From: Adineta ricciae
Taxonomy: Eukaryota; Rotifera; Eurotatoria; Adinetida; Adinetidae
Reading direction: 5' to 3'
Length of the DNA: 64,000 nt
Assembly (NCBI GenBank): GCA_905250025.1
Contig: CAJNOJ010000113.1
Location: 1-64,000 of the forward strand
Each line of letters starts with the position of its first letter. Position 1 is the stretch's first letter. The translations under genes were made by a program, and so were the position numbers. The notes beneath the pieces were generated by a model, which was given only the letters and a program-made list of their open reading frames with translations, made no database searches and was not told the DNA's origin. Shown piece after piece: positions 12,401 through 24,300 of the stretch.

Positions 12401-14389
12401 AATGAAGATTATTTATTACTTGTTCCACCATTCTTTGCAATTGTTCACAATAAGATTCTTCTTTTCTGGACCATTCTTGAACAATGCCCCATAGAATTTG
12501 TTGTTGACGTATCTACAAATGGAAAATAAATCGATATTGCAATACTTGTCATAATTTATGTCGTACAAGGATTTGATTCTGCTGTTCTTCTTCGTCTTCA
12601 AGACTGGTGTCTTTTGTGATGACTTGTTCGTCATCTTCTGGTGATGAGTCATCGAAATCACTGTCATAATCTTCATTACTCATTCCACTTCGACTCGAAG
12701 AAGCTGTTGGTATCTGTTGATCATCGAATTTGTCTTCGCTTGTTGGATTGCCATTCATTTCCGTTATCGCTAATGGAGAAACATCACCTACAAAGACGAA
12801 CATGATAAAAAATGAAGATTTTGCAAATGAAAGTAAAACGTGTCGACGAAATTTGTCTTATCTTTTTCTGAAACTACCGATCAAGACTAACAATAGAGTG
12901 TACGTGCGTTTGAATAAAAAAAACTAGATGTATACTAGGCTGCAGAAGTGCATTTAGTCATCCGATTCAATAGCAAGGTCATCTGTGATGATCAATATTA
13001 CCGACTAATTGTATTGAACTCTATCTCTACGAAATTTATTTCTTAACTTGACCGTCTTTCTTCCACAGGATTGTCGAGCATGCATCGACTACGACTGATT
13101 TTCTGACACGCGTATTCTCTCTCGGCTCAAACGATGAGGCATTGTGCAGCCATGAAAAAAAAACGAGCAAACGATAATGTCATTTATTCAATTTAGGTTT
13201 AATCTTGTCAGTCTATTTAGTCTACAGATGACTAACCTTGGGACTGAAAGAGTCGAGCGTCAATTTTGAAAATCTGGATTGAATGATCTGATCTAATTAT
13301 GTACGAAGAAAAACGATTGATTCGAAAACACAAGCATGATTTTTTTCTTCTGTTTAAACCTTGACAAATATCAGACTAATTTAGTTTTCATTTGTTCGTT
13401 CGTATGCTTCCTCTCATGTCTTCAAACGATATAAACAATTGAATAAAAAATCTTTTTCCTGCTTAGGCGTCACATATGTTCACATCGGCACGAGTAACAT
13501 GTTCGTTACGTTAACAGTCAAGGTCAAGCCTTTCAAAGATAGCTTGGTATGATTTATGAAGCACGACATATCTAATATTCTTGAGATCAAATGTAGAAGA
13601 GAACAGAAGAGAAAGAGAAAAAGTCATCATATATTCATAAATCTAACGTAAAATTCCTCATAGGAAATGCTCGAATTCTAAATTTAGATCGATAGATATT
13701 TGATAGGATCAATATGTTGTCAACGAAGAGAAAATTTCAAACTTACTGTCCGTTTGTTGATGAATAATAATAGTTGTGGTTCCATCAAGTTCATTTGTGC
13801 TGCTACTGTGATCTTCATTGTCATCACCATCAAAACTTTGACTATAATCATCTTGTTCATCATGATGTGCTTCGTGAATAACATCGTCGTCGTCGTCATG
13901 AGATGAGAGATAATCGAAAGCTTGCTCAACAATAGCTGCGCACGTCGTATTCGTAGGTAGAACGTCTTCAGGTTCATCTGTCGAAGAATTTTCATACAAG
14001 GGAAACTCAGTTTCCTGCAAGTGGGTGGAAACTGACTCTAGTGGTGGATACAGGGACGGTGGTGATTGTGTAACGGATGATACTTCTTTAACATAAACCG
14101 GCTCCGGTCTTGGGTTAACACTAATTAATCGAACATTAGTGTCGTTTGAATGTGGATATGATTCTGTCGCTGTCAACGGTATTTTGCGATGTGGTTGTGC
14201 TACTGACGAAGTAGATGGAGTTAATACCGAATGAAAAGGTCTTAATGGTGTTGTTGGAACAGAAATATCCAAAATAGCAGAATTCGCTTCTTTGTTCAAA
14301 TCACCTCCATGCCTTTGTGCTTGACGATCAAACAGGGAATGACCACGCGATTTGGAAGCTTGTGAAGCATTACTAGATGGAGTCGCCAT
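9437..14389 (-). CDS. BCR/ABR-like protein: DH-like, PH, C2 and RhoGAP domains, multi-exon
   Basis: Regulator of Rho-family GTPases. Order seen on the minus strand: a long Ser/Pro/Asp-rich N-terminal exon (13747-14389), an acidic stretch (12567-12787), a DH-like helical region opening with WGIVQEWSRKEESYCEQL (12512 downwards), a split PH domain (VILKNEEVIVKSS, VVWFIPMIDLQWEVPE, VILFSSAYQLQDWVDFI), a C2 domain (GTLYISIHSILG, YVAVEIDSYNTFY) and a RhoGAP domain with the arginine finger GIYRV and the LAVVFGPTLMRPS motif. This order and the PH-to-C2 text match BCR/ABR. The N-terminal exon is joined because its GTAAGT donor and the 12787 acceptor give the same frame across a 959-bp intron, the longest in the window. 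The DH part is short and divergent, so GEF activity is doubtful, while GAP activity looks intact. An in-frame ATG also exists at 14437. The last exons end in RRDQILK, with no PDZ ligand like BCR's. Confidence 0.85.
12788..13746 (-). other. Long intron of the BCR/ABR-like gene
   Basis: This 959-bp interval lies between a GTAAGT donor and a TTTGTAG acceptor that keep the reading frame. It is many times longer than the usual 45-65 bp introns here, so it may hold an enhancer, an alternative first exon or an internal promoter. I see no coding frame or RNA gene in it. Confidence 0.55.
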
Positions 14390-15381
14390 TGGATCTTTAA
14401 GCAAACAAATAGAAAGTGTATTTTCAAATTTTATCATGAAAAAGATATCGAGAATCTAATGCTTTTATTTTATCAACTTAAGCGATGACTCATGTGCGTA
14501 GTAAAACTAGAAAATGCATGTGAATTGAAATTCTCGACATCCTATTGATTGTCTTACGAGAAGAAAACGTACATAATACAAACGCATACGCTCACCATCG
14601 ATATACATGTTGACAACATAAAATACATAATTACATGTTACTCGATGAAAAAAAAGTTATCAACGACGAAAAAATATGAAAACAAGTATGTTATAGAACC
14701 TAATAATGGTGATGAAGGTTTTACAACGAAAGAATCATAAGCAAGTGTTTTGTTGATAGATGCATATAATACGACGTGACAAGATGTGTTTGCCTCTGTT
14801 TCTTTTTTCTCTTCTACTTCTTCTTCCAAGAGTAAAAACAACAGAAGAGAAAAAAAAAGAAAAGTAAAAGAACTACGCAACAAACACTTGAGTCGAACGT
14901 GCATGTATATTTTCATATTTATAGCTCTCACTCTCTTGGATCGTTTACGTCATTTTATAATGTAAAGTAAATGAATTGATTGGAGTGAAACTTACAATTG
15001 ACTTTCAGTTGTTGTTTCTGATGATACATTCGATGTATTTTTCAAATAAATCACCGATCAAATGTTCAGATCATTGTCTATTATTTGACCAAGTAAAGAC
15101 GAACAAGACGTATATGTAAGATGTTGAACGCAAAAGAAGAAAAAAAAGGGAATCGGTGATTGTTCTTCTCTCTTTCTTTCGTTTTTACTACTCTACACAC
15201 GTCTATAAGCGGATCATATTCGTTTGTTCGCTCATTCTGTCTGCATATCACACTGCTGTGTTATGTACGTCGAGATGTATGCCAATGTATGGTTGTATAA
15301 CCCTAGCAGCGTCATCGTCACCATCACAATTCTTTCAATGTTCAATTGAAATGTCAGAGAGTGCCAAAAATGCTACTCAAC

Positions 15382-15408
15382 ATATATATATATAGAGAGA
15401 GAGAGACA
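15382..15408. repeat. (AT)n(GA)n compound microsatellite
   Basis: A run of alternating TA followed directly by alternating GA. Plain simple-sequence repeat in a non-coding stretch. Confidence 0.8.
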
Positions 15409-16784
15409 ACAAAAATTGGCGATAAGAAGAGAGAAAAAAGAAAGATCAGACGTCGAACATATTTATCAATGAAGAAGTAATAGTGATCGATCATGTCAAA
15501 CGGAAAGGCGCAAAAGATTAGGTTCAATAGTTGTATAGAGTGATGTGTAATCACTTCAATACTATCGATAGGGATCAGTAAAAGAAAAAGAACAAAATAA
15601 TCTCTGATAGAGAGGCGTTGAAATCATTCGAATTGATAGACAGAAGACGAAGAAAAAGGGAGCAAACGAGAGATACCTATGTAGAGATTAGAGACAAAAC
15701 AGATGTGTAATACTTTGACATTCGTTGACATGAAATCTAAAACCAGAAGTCTCAAGCTGAAGAAAAAGTGATTTTGATTAGACGTAACGAATGAAAATGT
15801 TGACTGAGATTACCGATTAAATAGAAAAGGGAAGTGATTGTTTGTGAAAACTAATTGTACACACAGAAACATTTTTTGTTTTGTTTGACTTTTCTATTGA
15901 AGCATCGTTAGTTCTTTACGTGCCTTTCGTATGATTAATCGTCTTGTTATTTTTCTCTACTCGCAATTCTGAATTCTTACTTGAACAATAGTGGTAATAG
16001 TACGTCATTTGTAATCAACGTTCCAAATGCTGACGTGTATTGTTGTATTGGAAGATCGAATGATAAGTGAAAATGGAAAGAAAACTAGCAGCTGCTGTTT
16101 TGATATGATATTAACGTAGGCGATAGATCGATATGTATGATCAGATGAAGGGAATGATTTATAACGAAACTTCGTTTTGTATTCAAATGTATCGAATATC
16201 AACATGTTGTAGATATTGTTTACAAGGGCCTGTTTGTGATAGTATTCGGAGGTGAAATACTCGATGAAATGAATCTATAAATATGGTGATTGATGAGAAA
16301 AGAAAAAGAGATTCTCGTCGCGATAAATGAATTATCTAAGAATTAAGTCGACGAAGACGATGTTAATTCAGTGCTTAATCAAGACAAATGGTCTGTTATG
16401 AAAAGAGATCGTTCTATTGCATGTATGAGTAAACAGTGTTGACAGAATACGCGAACTCCGCCTCCAATATATACATAAACACACGGATTTACTTACTAGT
16501 TTCTCGATTTGAATTTCAAAGTAAACATACACCAGAGATACAAAGATCGCACGTACTTTATAGTTTTTTAGTAGTATCAATTAGCCAGGTACAATAACAA
16601 ACAAATCATTCCGAATGTATCTGACCCATTCACTGATTGATTATAAGTGAGCAACGTTCGATTTGTCGATGAATAATGTACTTTGATTAAGAACAATAGA
16701 TATTGTTTCTCTTGCCTTGGAGACATGTGTGTTAGCCAAAACAAAAACAGTTAACACTGAAATTGAATAGATGTTTCCCGTTCA

Positions 16785-16786
<2 letters not shown>

Positions 16787-16826
<40 letters not shown>
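16787..16826. repeat. (TA)n microsatellite
   Basis: About 20 uninterrupted TA units lie 3' of the first glycosyltransferase-like gene. It is likely to be length-variable between alleles. Confidence 0.9.
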
Positions 16827-16829
<3 letters not shown>

Positions 16830-16949
16830 TATGCTTTTCTCTACAGATACTATTAGCGCCTCAGGTGTATTTTTTAGAAATCTTCTGTCAATAAAATTAA
16901 TTTGAACTTACACCTGACAAATTCGGCATTCTATGAAAATTATTTTATT

Positions 16950-18008
16950 TTATTTGCGATATTCACAGAGTAGCGGATGAATCGGCGATGGTTGACTATC
17001 GGGATAACAACATGTGTATTGTGTTTCATTTAGATAATGGAAACCATTCGCACGTGTTTGGATGTACGGTGAACCTGCATGAGTTATCAATCGATGAAAT
17101 ACATCACGCATCTCGCCGTAAATTTTCGAACCATGAACGAAAATAAATGCTGTATGGCAGTACTTATCACAAGTCAATTGATTTCTTTCGTAAGCTGGTA
17201 GATAAGTGAAAAAAGGATCAATTTTACAAAATGTATGATTGGCCTTGGCTTTCCATAGAAGAATATTGATACCTGTCTCATCGAAATTCGCCGCCATGAA
17301 ATCGCCTTCTCGCATTAGTTTAAGAGCGTGTCGAAAAAATGGATATGCTCGGTAATTCCATGAGAACTGCGCATGAACATACGGAGTTAAACGTCGCCGA
17401 CGGCTGATTCGATGTTTGCGGAAAAACATATAATAGTTCTCCGGATCATCGGGATGACGAGGGGCAAGTGGAAGTGGATATGGCCAACGATGAACAACAT
17501 CGAAAAGAACATCAATATGCCAATTGACGACACTATCTGCTTCTAGATGTACCCCGTAATCGAGTTTACTTTCGATAATTGCATAAATTTTACAGAAATA
17601 GATCGATGGACCGCAATCGTTTCTGCTCAAACGGCGCTGAATCAATCGAGGATATCGTTCAGGATCGAATTCGAGATCAATATCGATGCCATATACAATG
17701 ACCGGCCTGGTGGAAAATTGATGAACAGAATCCAAGAGATTCATTAAAAGAGAAAGATATCGAGAATTCCCATCGGAGAATGTAACGAAACCTTCATTTG
17801 GAGTACTGTTCAGTGGTAATCCATGGATAAGAAGCTGCGCCGAATCATCAGATGAAAAGAGATATAGCTCCGACAAGAAATCGTCAGGAACATATCTCAT
17901 TATTTTTGTCATAACTCCCGAAACTTGCAAAAAATAAATATACAGCACAAAAACTATAAAACCGATCAAACCAATAAAAGTTGTCTGCGGTTTACAGTGA
18001 AGATCCAT
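16950..18008 (-). CDS. Type II membrane glycosyltransferase-like protein, copy 1, intronless, 352 aa
   Basis: Function is inferred, not recognised by name. Seen: a short cytoplasmic head, one transmembrane anchor (FIGLIGFIVFVLYIYFL, residues about 10-27), then a lumenal domain. It carries STPNEGFVTF, VYGIDIDLEFD, YPRLIQRRLS, an acidic metal-binding-like motif EADSVVNW near residue 156, PLAPRHP, YVHAQFSWNYRAYPFF and a Cys-rich end (CHTAFIFVHG, TQYTCCYPDSQ, HPLLCEY). A Golgi type II topology, GIDID and an acid-x-Asp motif fit a GT-A fold sugar transferase. The frame runs 12 nt upstream to a GTG; the ATG at 18008 is the first eukaryotic start. It is followed head-to-tail by a paralogue at 18538-19611, alike along the whole lumenal domain. 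Copy 2 has DADSVVNW where this one has EADSVVNW. Confidence 0.72.
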   Translation of the reverse strand: MDLHCKPQTTFIGLIGFIVFVLYIYFLQVSGVMTKIMRYVPDDFLSELYLFSSDDSAQLLIHGLPLNSTPNEGFVTFSDGNSRYLSLLMNLLDSVHQFSTRPVIVYGIDIDLEFDPERYPRLIQRRLSRNDCGPSIYFCKIYAIIESKLDYGVHLEADSVVNWHIDVLFDVVHRWPYPLPLAPRHPDDPENYYMFFRKHRISRRRRLTPYVHAQFSWNYRAYPFFRHALKLMREGDFMAANFDETGINILLWKAKANHTFCKIDPFFTYLPAYERNQLTCDKYCHTAFIFVHGSKIYGEMRDVFHRLITHAGSPYIQTRANGFHYLNETQYTCCYPDSQPSPIHPLLCEYRK

Positions 18009-18537
18009 CTTTGTATTCACTAATACTATCTAAAATACAAACAAAAAGGACATGAAAAATGTATGTTCGAAATGTGAGTTTGTCAACTGGCGTAACAATT
18101 TGCAAAAATTCGTGTAACCACGTGTCTATGATGTGCACTCGAGACATTTTAATAGTTTATATTATATACACAAACAACGCAACATGTTTTGAGAACGACC
18201 ATGGAGCACGGTGAGTCACTTGTTCTTTTTTTCTGATGGTAGTTAGGGCGGTAGCTTCGTTGTTTGAGTTCGTGAGAAATAGAACGTCTTTTTGGCAATT
18301 CTATGCGTGTTTCTCTCTAAGACGACGAAGAAATTTATCAGTAAAGATCGATATTTAGAAAAGAAAAAGCAATGGCACACTAGAACGCGAAGGTGAAAAG
18401 AAGTGTCCGTGTATACTACGAACATAACATTAACCCGATATAGACGTTTGACAAATTTAAAGCGAACCGAAAAGATCTGAGTTTGTTTAATTATGTGTGC
18501 ATACTTTATTGCAAATATTTTGAAAAGCGTAACAACA
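18009..18537. other. Spacer between the two glycosyltransferase-like paralogues
   Basis: The 529 bp should contain the copy 1 promoter and the copy 2 3' end. A 60-codon minus frame at 18243-18425 has no motif and is not called. Confidence 0.5.
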
Positions 18538-19611
18538 TCAATTTCGCGATTTCCAATGAGGATATTCGCAAATCAACGGATGAATCGATGACGGTTGACT
18601 ATCCGGTTCACAGCATGTGAACTGCGTTTCATTTAAATAATGAAAACCGTGTGAAGACGTTTGGATAAATGGTAATCTTTTCAATTTTCTCAGATGTTTA
18701 AACGAACGACGCGCAATCGACGCGTCTTTTGCACCGTGAATAATCATAAAAACTGCATGGCAATTTTTCGCACATGTCTGTTCCTGAGTTTCATAAGCGG
18801 GTAGATATTCAACAAATGGATCGATTCTACACAAAGTATATTGTGCTCGATCTTTCCATAGGAAAACATTGACAGCGGATTCATCATAATTTGCTCCTAG
18901 GAAATTACCTTCACGCATGTATCGAAGTGTCCTAATGAAGAAGGGATATGCTCGATAGTTCCAAGAAAATTGTGCATGAACATAGGGCATACTGCGATTC
19001 TTCTTATCAATTTGGAATGCTTTGAAAAACGAATCCATATTGTTAGGAGGAGTTGGGTGACGGGGTGCCAGTGGAAATGAATATGGCCAACGATGAATAA
19101 CGTCGAAAAGAATGTCGATATTCCAATTGACGACGCTGTCAGCATCGATTTGTATGCCGTAATTGAGTTTACTTTCGATGATAGCATGAATTTTACAGAA
19201 AAATACTGATCCTCCACAATTACTTTTGTTTAAACGACGCTGAATCAACCGAGGATACTTTTTTGTATCGAAATCAAGATCAATATCGATGCCATAGGCA
19301 ATAACAGGTCGCGTGGAAAAATAATGAATTGAATCGAGAAGTTGAATTAGTAGATTATAATAAAGTCTGCTATTATCAACATATGTAACGAAACCTTCAT
19401 TTGGTGTGCCATTTAACGGCTGATTCCCATCGAGTAAATTTGCTTTGGTACTAGTCGACGTCGAACTATTCAATGAAACTAATTTTTGTTCAAGAGAGTA
19501 ACGCGGCTGATGAACAAGATCAGATATGATGTACAAGTAAGCCGATACTATGAGCAGCAAGGGAAGACATAACCATAGTCCAATTTTACTCAATCGTTTA
19601 TCGAATGGCAT
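18538..19611 (-). CDS. Type II membrane glycosyltransferase-like protein, copy 2, intronless, 357 aa
   Basis: Tandem paralogue of the gene at 16950-18008. Seen: anchor IGLWLCLPLLLIVSAYLYII (about residues 10-29), a Ser/Thr-rich stem (SLNSSTSTSTK), then the shared lumenal blocks GTPNEGFVTY, AYGIDIDLDFD, YPRLIQRRLN, IDADSVVNWNID (a good DxD-type motif), PLAPRHP, YVHAQFSWNYRAYPFF, CHAVFMIIHGA and TQFTCCEPDSQPSSIHPL. The paired cysteines line up between the copies, suggesting conserved disulphides. The open frame continues upstream to 19749 without an ATG, so the start is 19611. By eye about half the residues are identical to copy 1, so the duplication is not recent. A lumenal sugar transferase is the best guess; donor and acceptor are unknown. 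Confidence 0.72.
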   Translation of the reverse strand: MPFDKRLSKIGLWLCLPLLLIVSAYLYIISDLVHQPRYSLEQKLVSLNSSTSTSTKANLLDGNQPLNGTPNEGFVTYVDNSRLYYNLLIQLLDSIHYFSTRPVIAYGIDIDLDFDTKKYPRLIQRRLNKSNCGGSVFFCKIHAIIESKLNYGIQIDADSVVNWNIDILFDVIHRWPYSFPLAPRHPTPPNNMDSFFKAFQIDKKNRSMPYVHAQFSWNYRAYPFFIRTLRYMREGNFLGANYDESAVNVFLWKDRAQYTLCRIDPFVEYLPAYETQEQTCAKNCHAVFMIIHGAKDASIARRSFKHLRKLKRLPFIQTSSHGFHYLNETQFTCCEPDSQPSSIHPLICEYPHWKSRN

Positions 19612-21373
19612 GTTATATTCAGAAGAATGAATCAGTGTACACAAAACGTTCGCTCTCGCAATGTCGATGGCAGATCGTTTGAAAAACGTCTTTTTTTTTC
19701 GTTTAAAAAAAGCACATGGATTTCTTATATTCCAGAAGTGCAAATGCAAACATTTGAAATTTGACCCATGACAACTGCAGAAGAGATTCGCGTAGCGTAA
19801 AAATATTTTGTTTGAATCAAAAACTGACGTGGTAGTGCTTAATTCTCCTTGTGATCATTTATGCATTGCATCAAGTTCAACTATGATTTATTTTCCATAT
19901 CCTATATACTCACCTGTCCTATATTTATCAGATTAAAATGAATATCTATATATATGAATGATATAAAGCCAGACTGATTGTGATGTTGGTAGATGTCTGA
20001 TATAGCTTTATATCTGTAAATATAGTATTAAATGCACGCAATCTTTCATGATTGTACTTAGCAGTACGAAAACCAGAATGTTAAATTTACAGGTAAGATA
20101 ATTCAAACAATCTTGTGTATTTCGTTAACATGTTCAACTTTTGAATTAAAATCTGATTTGTTCGATTGTTGACGAAAGAGAAGTTCTAGTGACTCATCGA
20201 TCACAATTTTTTTGAATGTCAATAAGATAAATATACCATGAATTGATATTATTAATTATTCAACAGTCAATTAATTTGTATTTATCTATCTTTAGTGCAT
20301 GTGTTGATAAATAACATTCGGGCATCAAAATATAGCATCTGGTATCTGCATTTATATAAACCTACTACATATTAATTACCAGGCTGTATGAATTACGGGG
20401 GTTAATTTTGCTTTGTTACAATGCCTCTCGCAAAAAACAGCTTTTCGAACGTTTCTTGATCGAAATAGATCAATATTCTCAAAAGATTTGTGTTGCGCTG
20501 ATTAAATAAAAACTCAAAGTTTATTATTCTTCCGTTCATTCGATATATATTTGAATATATATGAAAACTTGTTGTGTGACAAACCCATACCTTTTCACTT
20601 CAAACGTAAATCGAACGAGAAAAGAAAGTCTTATTGATATTTAGTCAAACTTAATTGGTTTCATTCGCCACGAGCTTTCGTTCTCTTTTGACATTCACTT
20701 CTTAATTTCATTTTGTCTTCATATATATTCGAAGTGTCGTATAACATACGTTGAAAGTAGTCGCATAAGATCAATTAGACTTCAACTGACATAGAGAATC
20801 CAACCGTTAGCAAGTCACAGTTCATACTAACTCCGAAGTGAACTAGGATAGAGAAAAGGAAAAAAGTCGTCATCGGTTTTCCCCGCGTTCTTTTCTTCCG
20901 CACGTCGTTCGATTATGTACGAAGAAAAATCACAAAACTAGACGATCGAATACATTAGCCTGATTCTCGTTTGTAATGGAAAACATACTTCTTTTTCTTG
21001 ACAAATCACACACTACTTGATCAGCAACTTTCCCTATGACAACAAATTGACAATCAAAAGCAAACAGGTAGAAAAACAATTATGTTTCATCGATTTGTAT
21101 TCCTGAAGATCTTCAATTGGAATGAGAATCTAGTCATTTTTAGTGCAGTTTATTTGTTTAACTGAAACTCTACGTGTACTAAAATCATTTCATCGGTCTA
21201 TATATTTCTTTTATTACAGAAGAGAAAAGTCTTCATCTCAATTAATATATCGGATAGTTGTGAGTAAAAAGCACTGCTTTTGCTAGCATTGAGGGATGTC
21301 TATTCGTATAGATTTCAAGTAGTTATTTGAAGAATCGCTTTGCTAATGCTATTAAATTCTTATAAACAAAAGT
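19612..21373. other. Divergent intergenic region, no gene seen
   Basis: The 1762 bp separate copy 2 of the glycosyltransferase-like pair (minus) from the disordered-protein gene (plus). The stretch is very AT-rich with stop codons in all frames. I recognise no tRNA, rRNA or snRNA. Confidence 0.55.
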
Positions 21374-24300
21374 ATGAGTGCAGTTGACGATACAACACAA
21401 CTATCTCAAGCGATTACACATGGTGCTTTGAGTTTCTTTCTAAATAATCCGTTAGCTCCTCAACGAGGTAGATTATGATTATGAAAATTGAGTTTTATAT
21501 ACCATTCATTTGTTCTTTTTAGGCGAACGTTCACGAATGGACACATATGTTAGTGATCTAAGCACACATATTATTAAAGACGCTAGCAAAACGGTAAGTG
21601 CACAGAATGATCATCAGACTCCACTGGAAGGTACGCTGACTGTTTCCGAAAAATTTGACCATTCACTGACAAACCATGAGTTTACTCATGATGGTGTTCG
21701 GTCTCGATCAGGTGATGAAATCAGTAACGAATCGGATTCTTTACCGAAAAATCCAACAAACGACATCGTACGATCGTTGAGTGAGTCAGCTATTGTCAAT
21801 CATCAAATTATACACGAACAATCATTACCGATTCGTCAAGATGAAAACTCATCCGATAGCGAGGAAGTATATGGTATAGAAACAGCACCCATGAATGTAT
21901 CTGGTCATGCTAATGATAATCAATCTGAAGAAGAGAATCCTATAAATAACTCATTGCATGACGATGATCATGAGAAATTTGAGATAAAGACAGGATCTGT
22001 TGATGATAATTCTTCATCATCAGCCGTTATTAAACAAGATAATCTTGATGAAATAATACGGTTTCGAGCAATTCATACATTACCTGAAGAAGTAAGATTT
22101 TTCATGGCTGATGTCATACATACACTTTCTCTTTACCTTAGACATCAACATCTACACACTCACCTGATCAGACTGACCATAATCTTGAAAGTCCTCAGCG
22201 TAATATATCATTAATTAATCATTCAAGATCATCGGTACTCGATGATTCACAATTAAATGAAGAAAATTGTCAAGAAAAATCTTTAAACGAGCATCATTCG
22301 ACGGAATTGGATGACAATCATCTAAAAAATCCATTGCTAAAACAATGTTATTCATTGGAATCATCAAAAGAAAACATAAGCAGCATCAATCACCAACAGT
22401 CAACTCGACCTAATAGCAGCCATTCAAGTCGTCTTTTAACACCAAACAACGAGTTGACGCATAGTCCCTCGACTGAACAACTGCAAATACCATCAAATGA
22501 ATTCATTAATGAACGAGTTAACAGTCCACCTCCAACAACAGTACGAGAGATTCGATCTATTATGTTATTCAATCCATTATTAAAATACAGCTTCACCGGT
22601 ACAGAACAAGATCAAACTAGATCACCGAGTGAGATGAGTCGTAAAAGTTCAATGGCGAGTGTAGTTGGTAATGAGAGAGTCATCGAAGACGATATTGCGT
22701 TATCCAATAATCGACGAGAAAGTGATGATAATAGGAAACCATTAGAAACTATTGATTCACAATCGGTCAGGTACGTTGCCAAAACATTCTCAACTTGAAA
22801 TTATTATGTCAATACTATTATAGTGAACATGATGATAAAAGCAAAGAGTCAACAGAACCGACATCTCATAGTCGTCGAGGAAGTAATTCTGAGCTCCATA
22901 ATGATGTATTAGACAAGTGAGTATCCAAAGGAAAAATACAAGAAATCGACTATCTTTCTCGTATAGTACTCAACGAAAACAACCCAGTCGGGAAGGAAGT
23001 ACCATTGTTGAGCAAGAAATCTTCAATAAACAAGAAAGTCTTATTCTGGAATCAAAAGTATCTGACAAACAGACAAATGACCAACGAAAGAATAGTACAG
23101 ATTTCAAACAACAAATTACTCCCACAGAAAAACAGAAATCACCCATACGTCGAATAAGTGATACTCAGACGAGGTATATAAACTACTTACTTGCCTGTTA
23201 AACAGAATATTCTTGATTGAAACCGTTGTCGTAATAGTTCGATTAAACATCAAGATTCAACCTCGTTAAGTAATGGCAACACTCGAACAGCATCTAGTAA
23301 ACATAAACAAGAATCTACACCAACGACAGGAAATAGCACAAAATATCGAAGATTATCACCGCCACCACAACGGCGTTTGGAAGACCGATCAAAACGACAT
23401 TCACGCTTATACACCGATGAAACTACGGTTACACCCATGGTTACAAACCCTTCGAAATCTGGTCTACAAAATCGAAAAGTAAGTCGATCCTACCTCATTC
23501 ATTCTTCAAAAAGATCTTATTTCTCTCTTTATACCTCAGCGCACATCTGCAACGGGTTCGGACTTCGATCGGCAAATGCCATCGAAACTACCTTCAGTTA
23601 TATCTTCTCCTCAACGAGAAAAACTCAACCGTTCTGAGACATCCAATACAAAGCTAGCACCGCTTCTGTCTGATGGTTCGAGATCAAACAAATACACTTC
23701 CTCATCGCCCAGCGAAGATGAATCATCCACTCGAGGCTGGATGAAACATGCAAGTATTCCTTCAATACATTTCAGTAATGGCAAGCAATCAGTAAGAAGT
23801 CAGGAAAAAGGTAAACAAGGTCATCCACCACGACGAAGTGCTAGTTTGAACTCATCGACACATATTCCTCTCATTGATGATAAATCGCTCGATTCAACAT
23901 CAGCTAGAAACACTGATCCTGATGGACAAAATACTAAACCAAGAACGAATGAGGCCCATAAAAAACAAAACTCAACTTTTTCCTCTAAACAACCGCGACA
24001 ACAAAGTTCCTCTGATGAATTAGGTACGCGATTATTCACTTTGTTGCATATAAATACATATAATTATGTATGTAGAACCGAAACGTCAAAAACCATTGAA
24101 AGCGACAAAACCAATATCGGAACATCTTCATTCTACCCGTCGTCGAACATCAAATCGAGAATCATTATCTAACACATACGATCGATGTACAGCTACAGAA
24201 TTGAGTGGTTCTCATCAAGATAAAGATCCTGTCAACGTGAATATCACTCTCGTTGTTAAAAAACTTTCCGACGGTGAAAATTCTTACACAACAACAGCTG

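Larger units (their letters stand above)
14390..16949. other. Large non-coding region upstream of BCR/ABR-like gene
   Basis: The 2560 bp lack any supportable gene. A likely splice acceptor (TTTGCTTAAAG) just upstream of the 14389 ATG suggests a 5' untranslated exon further right. There is an AT/GA microsatellite near 15382-15403 and a TA repeat at 16787-16826. Several 60-100-codon frames are T/F/Y-rich low complexity. Confidence 0.55.
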
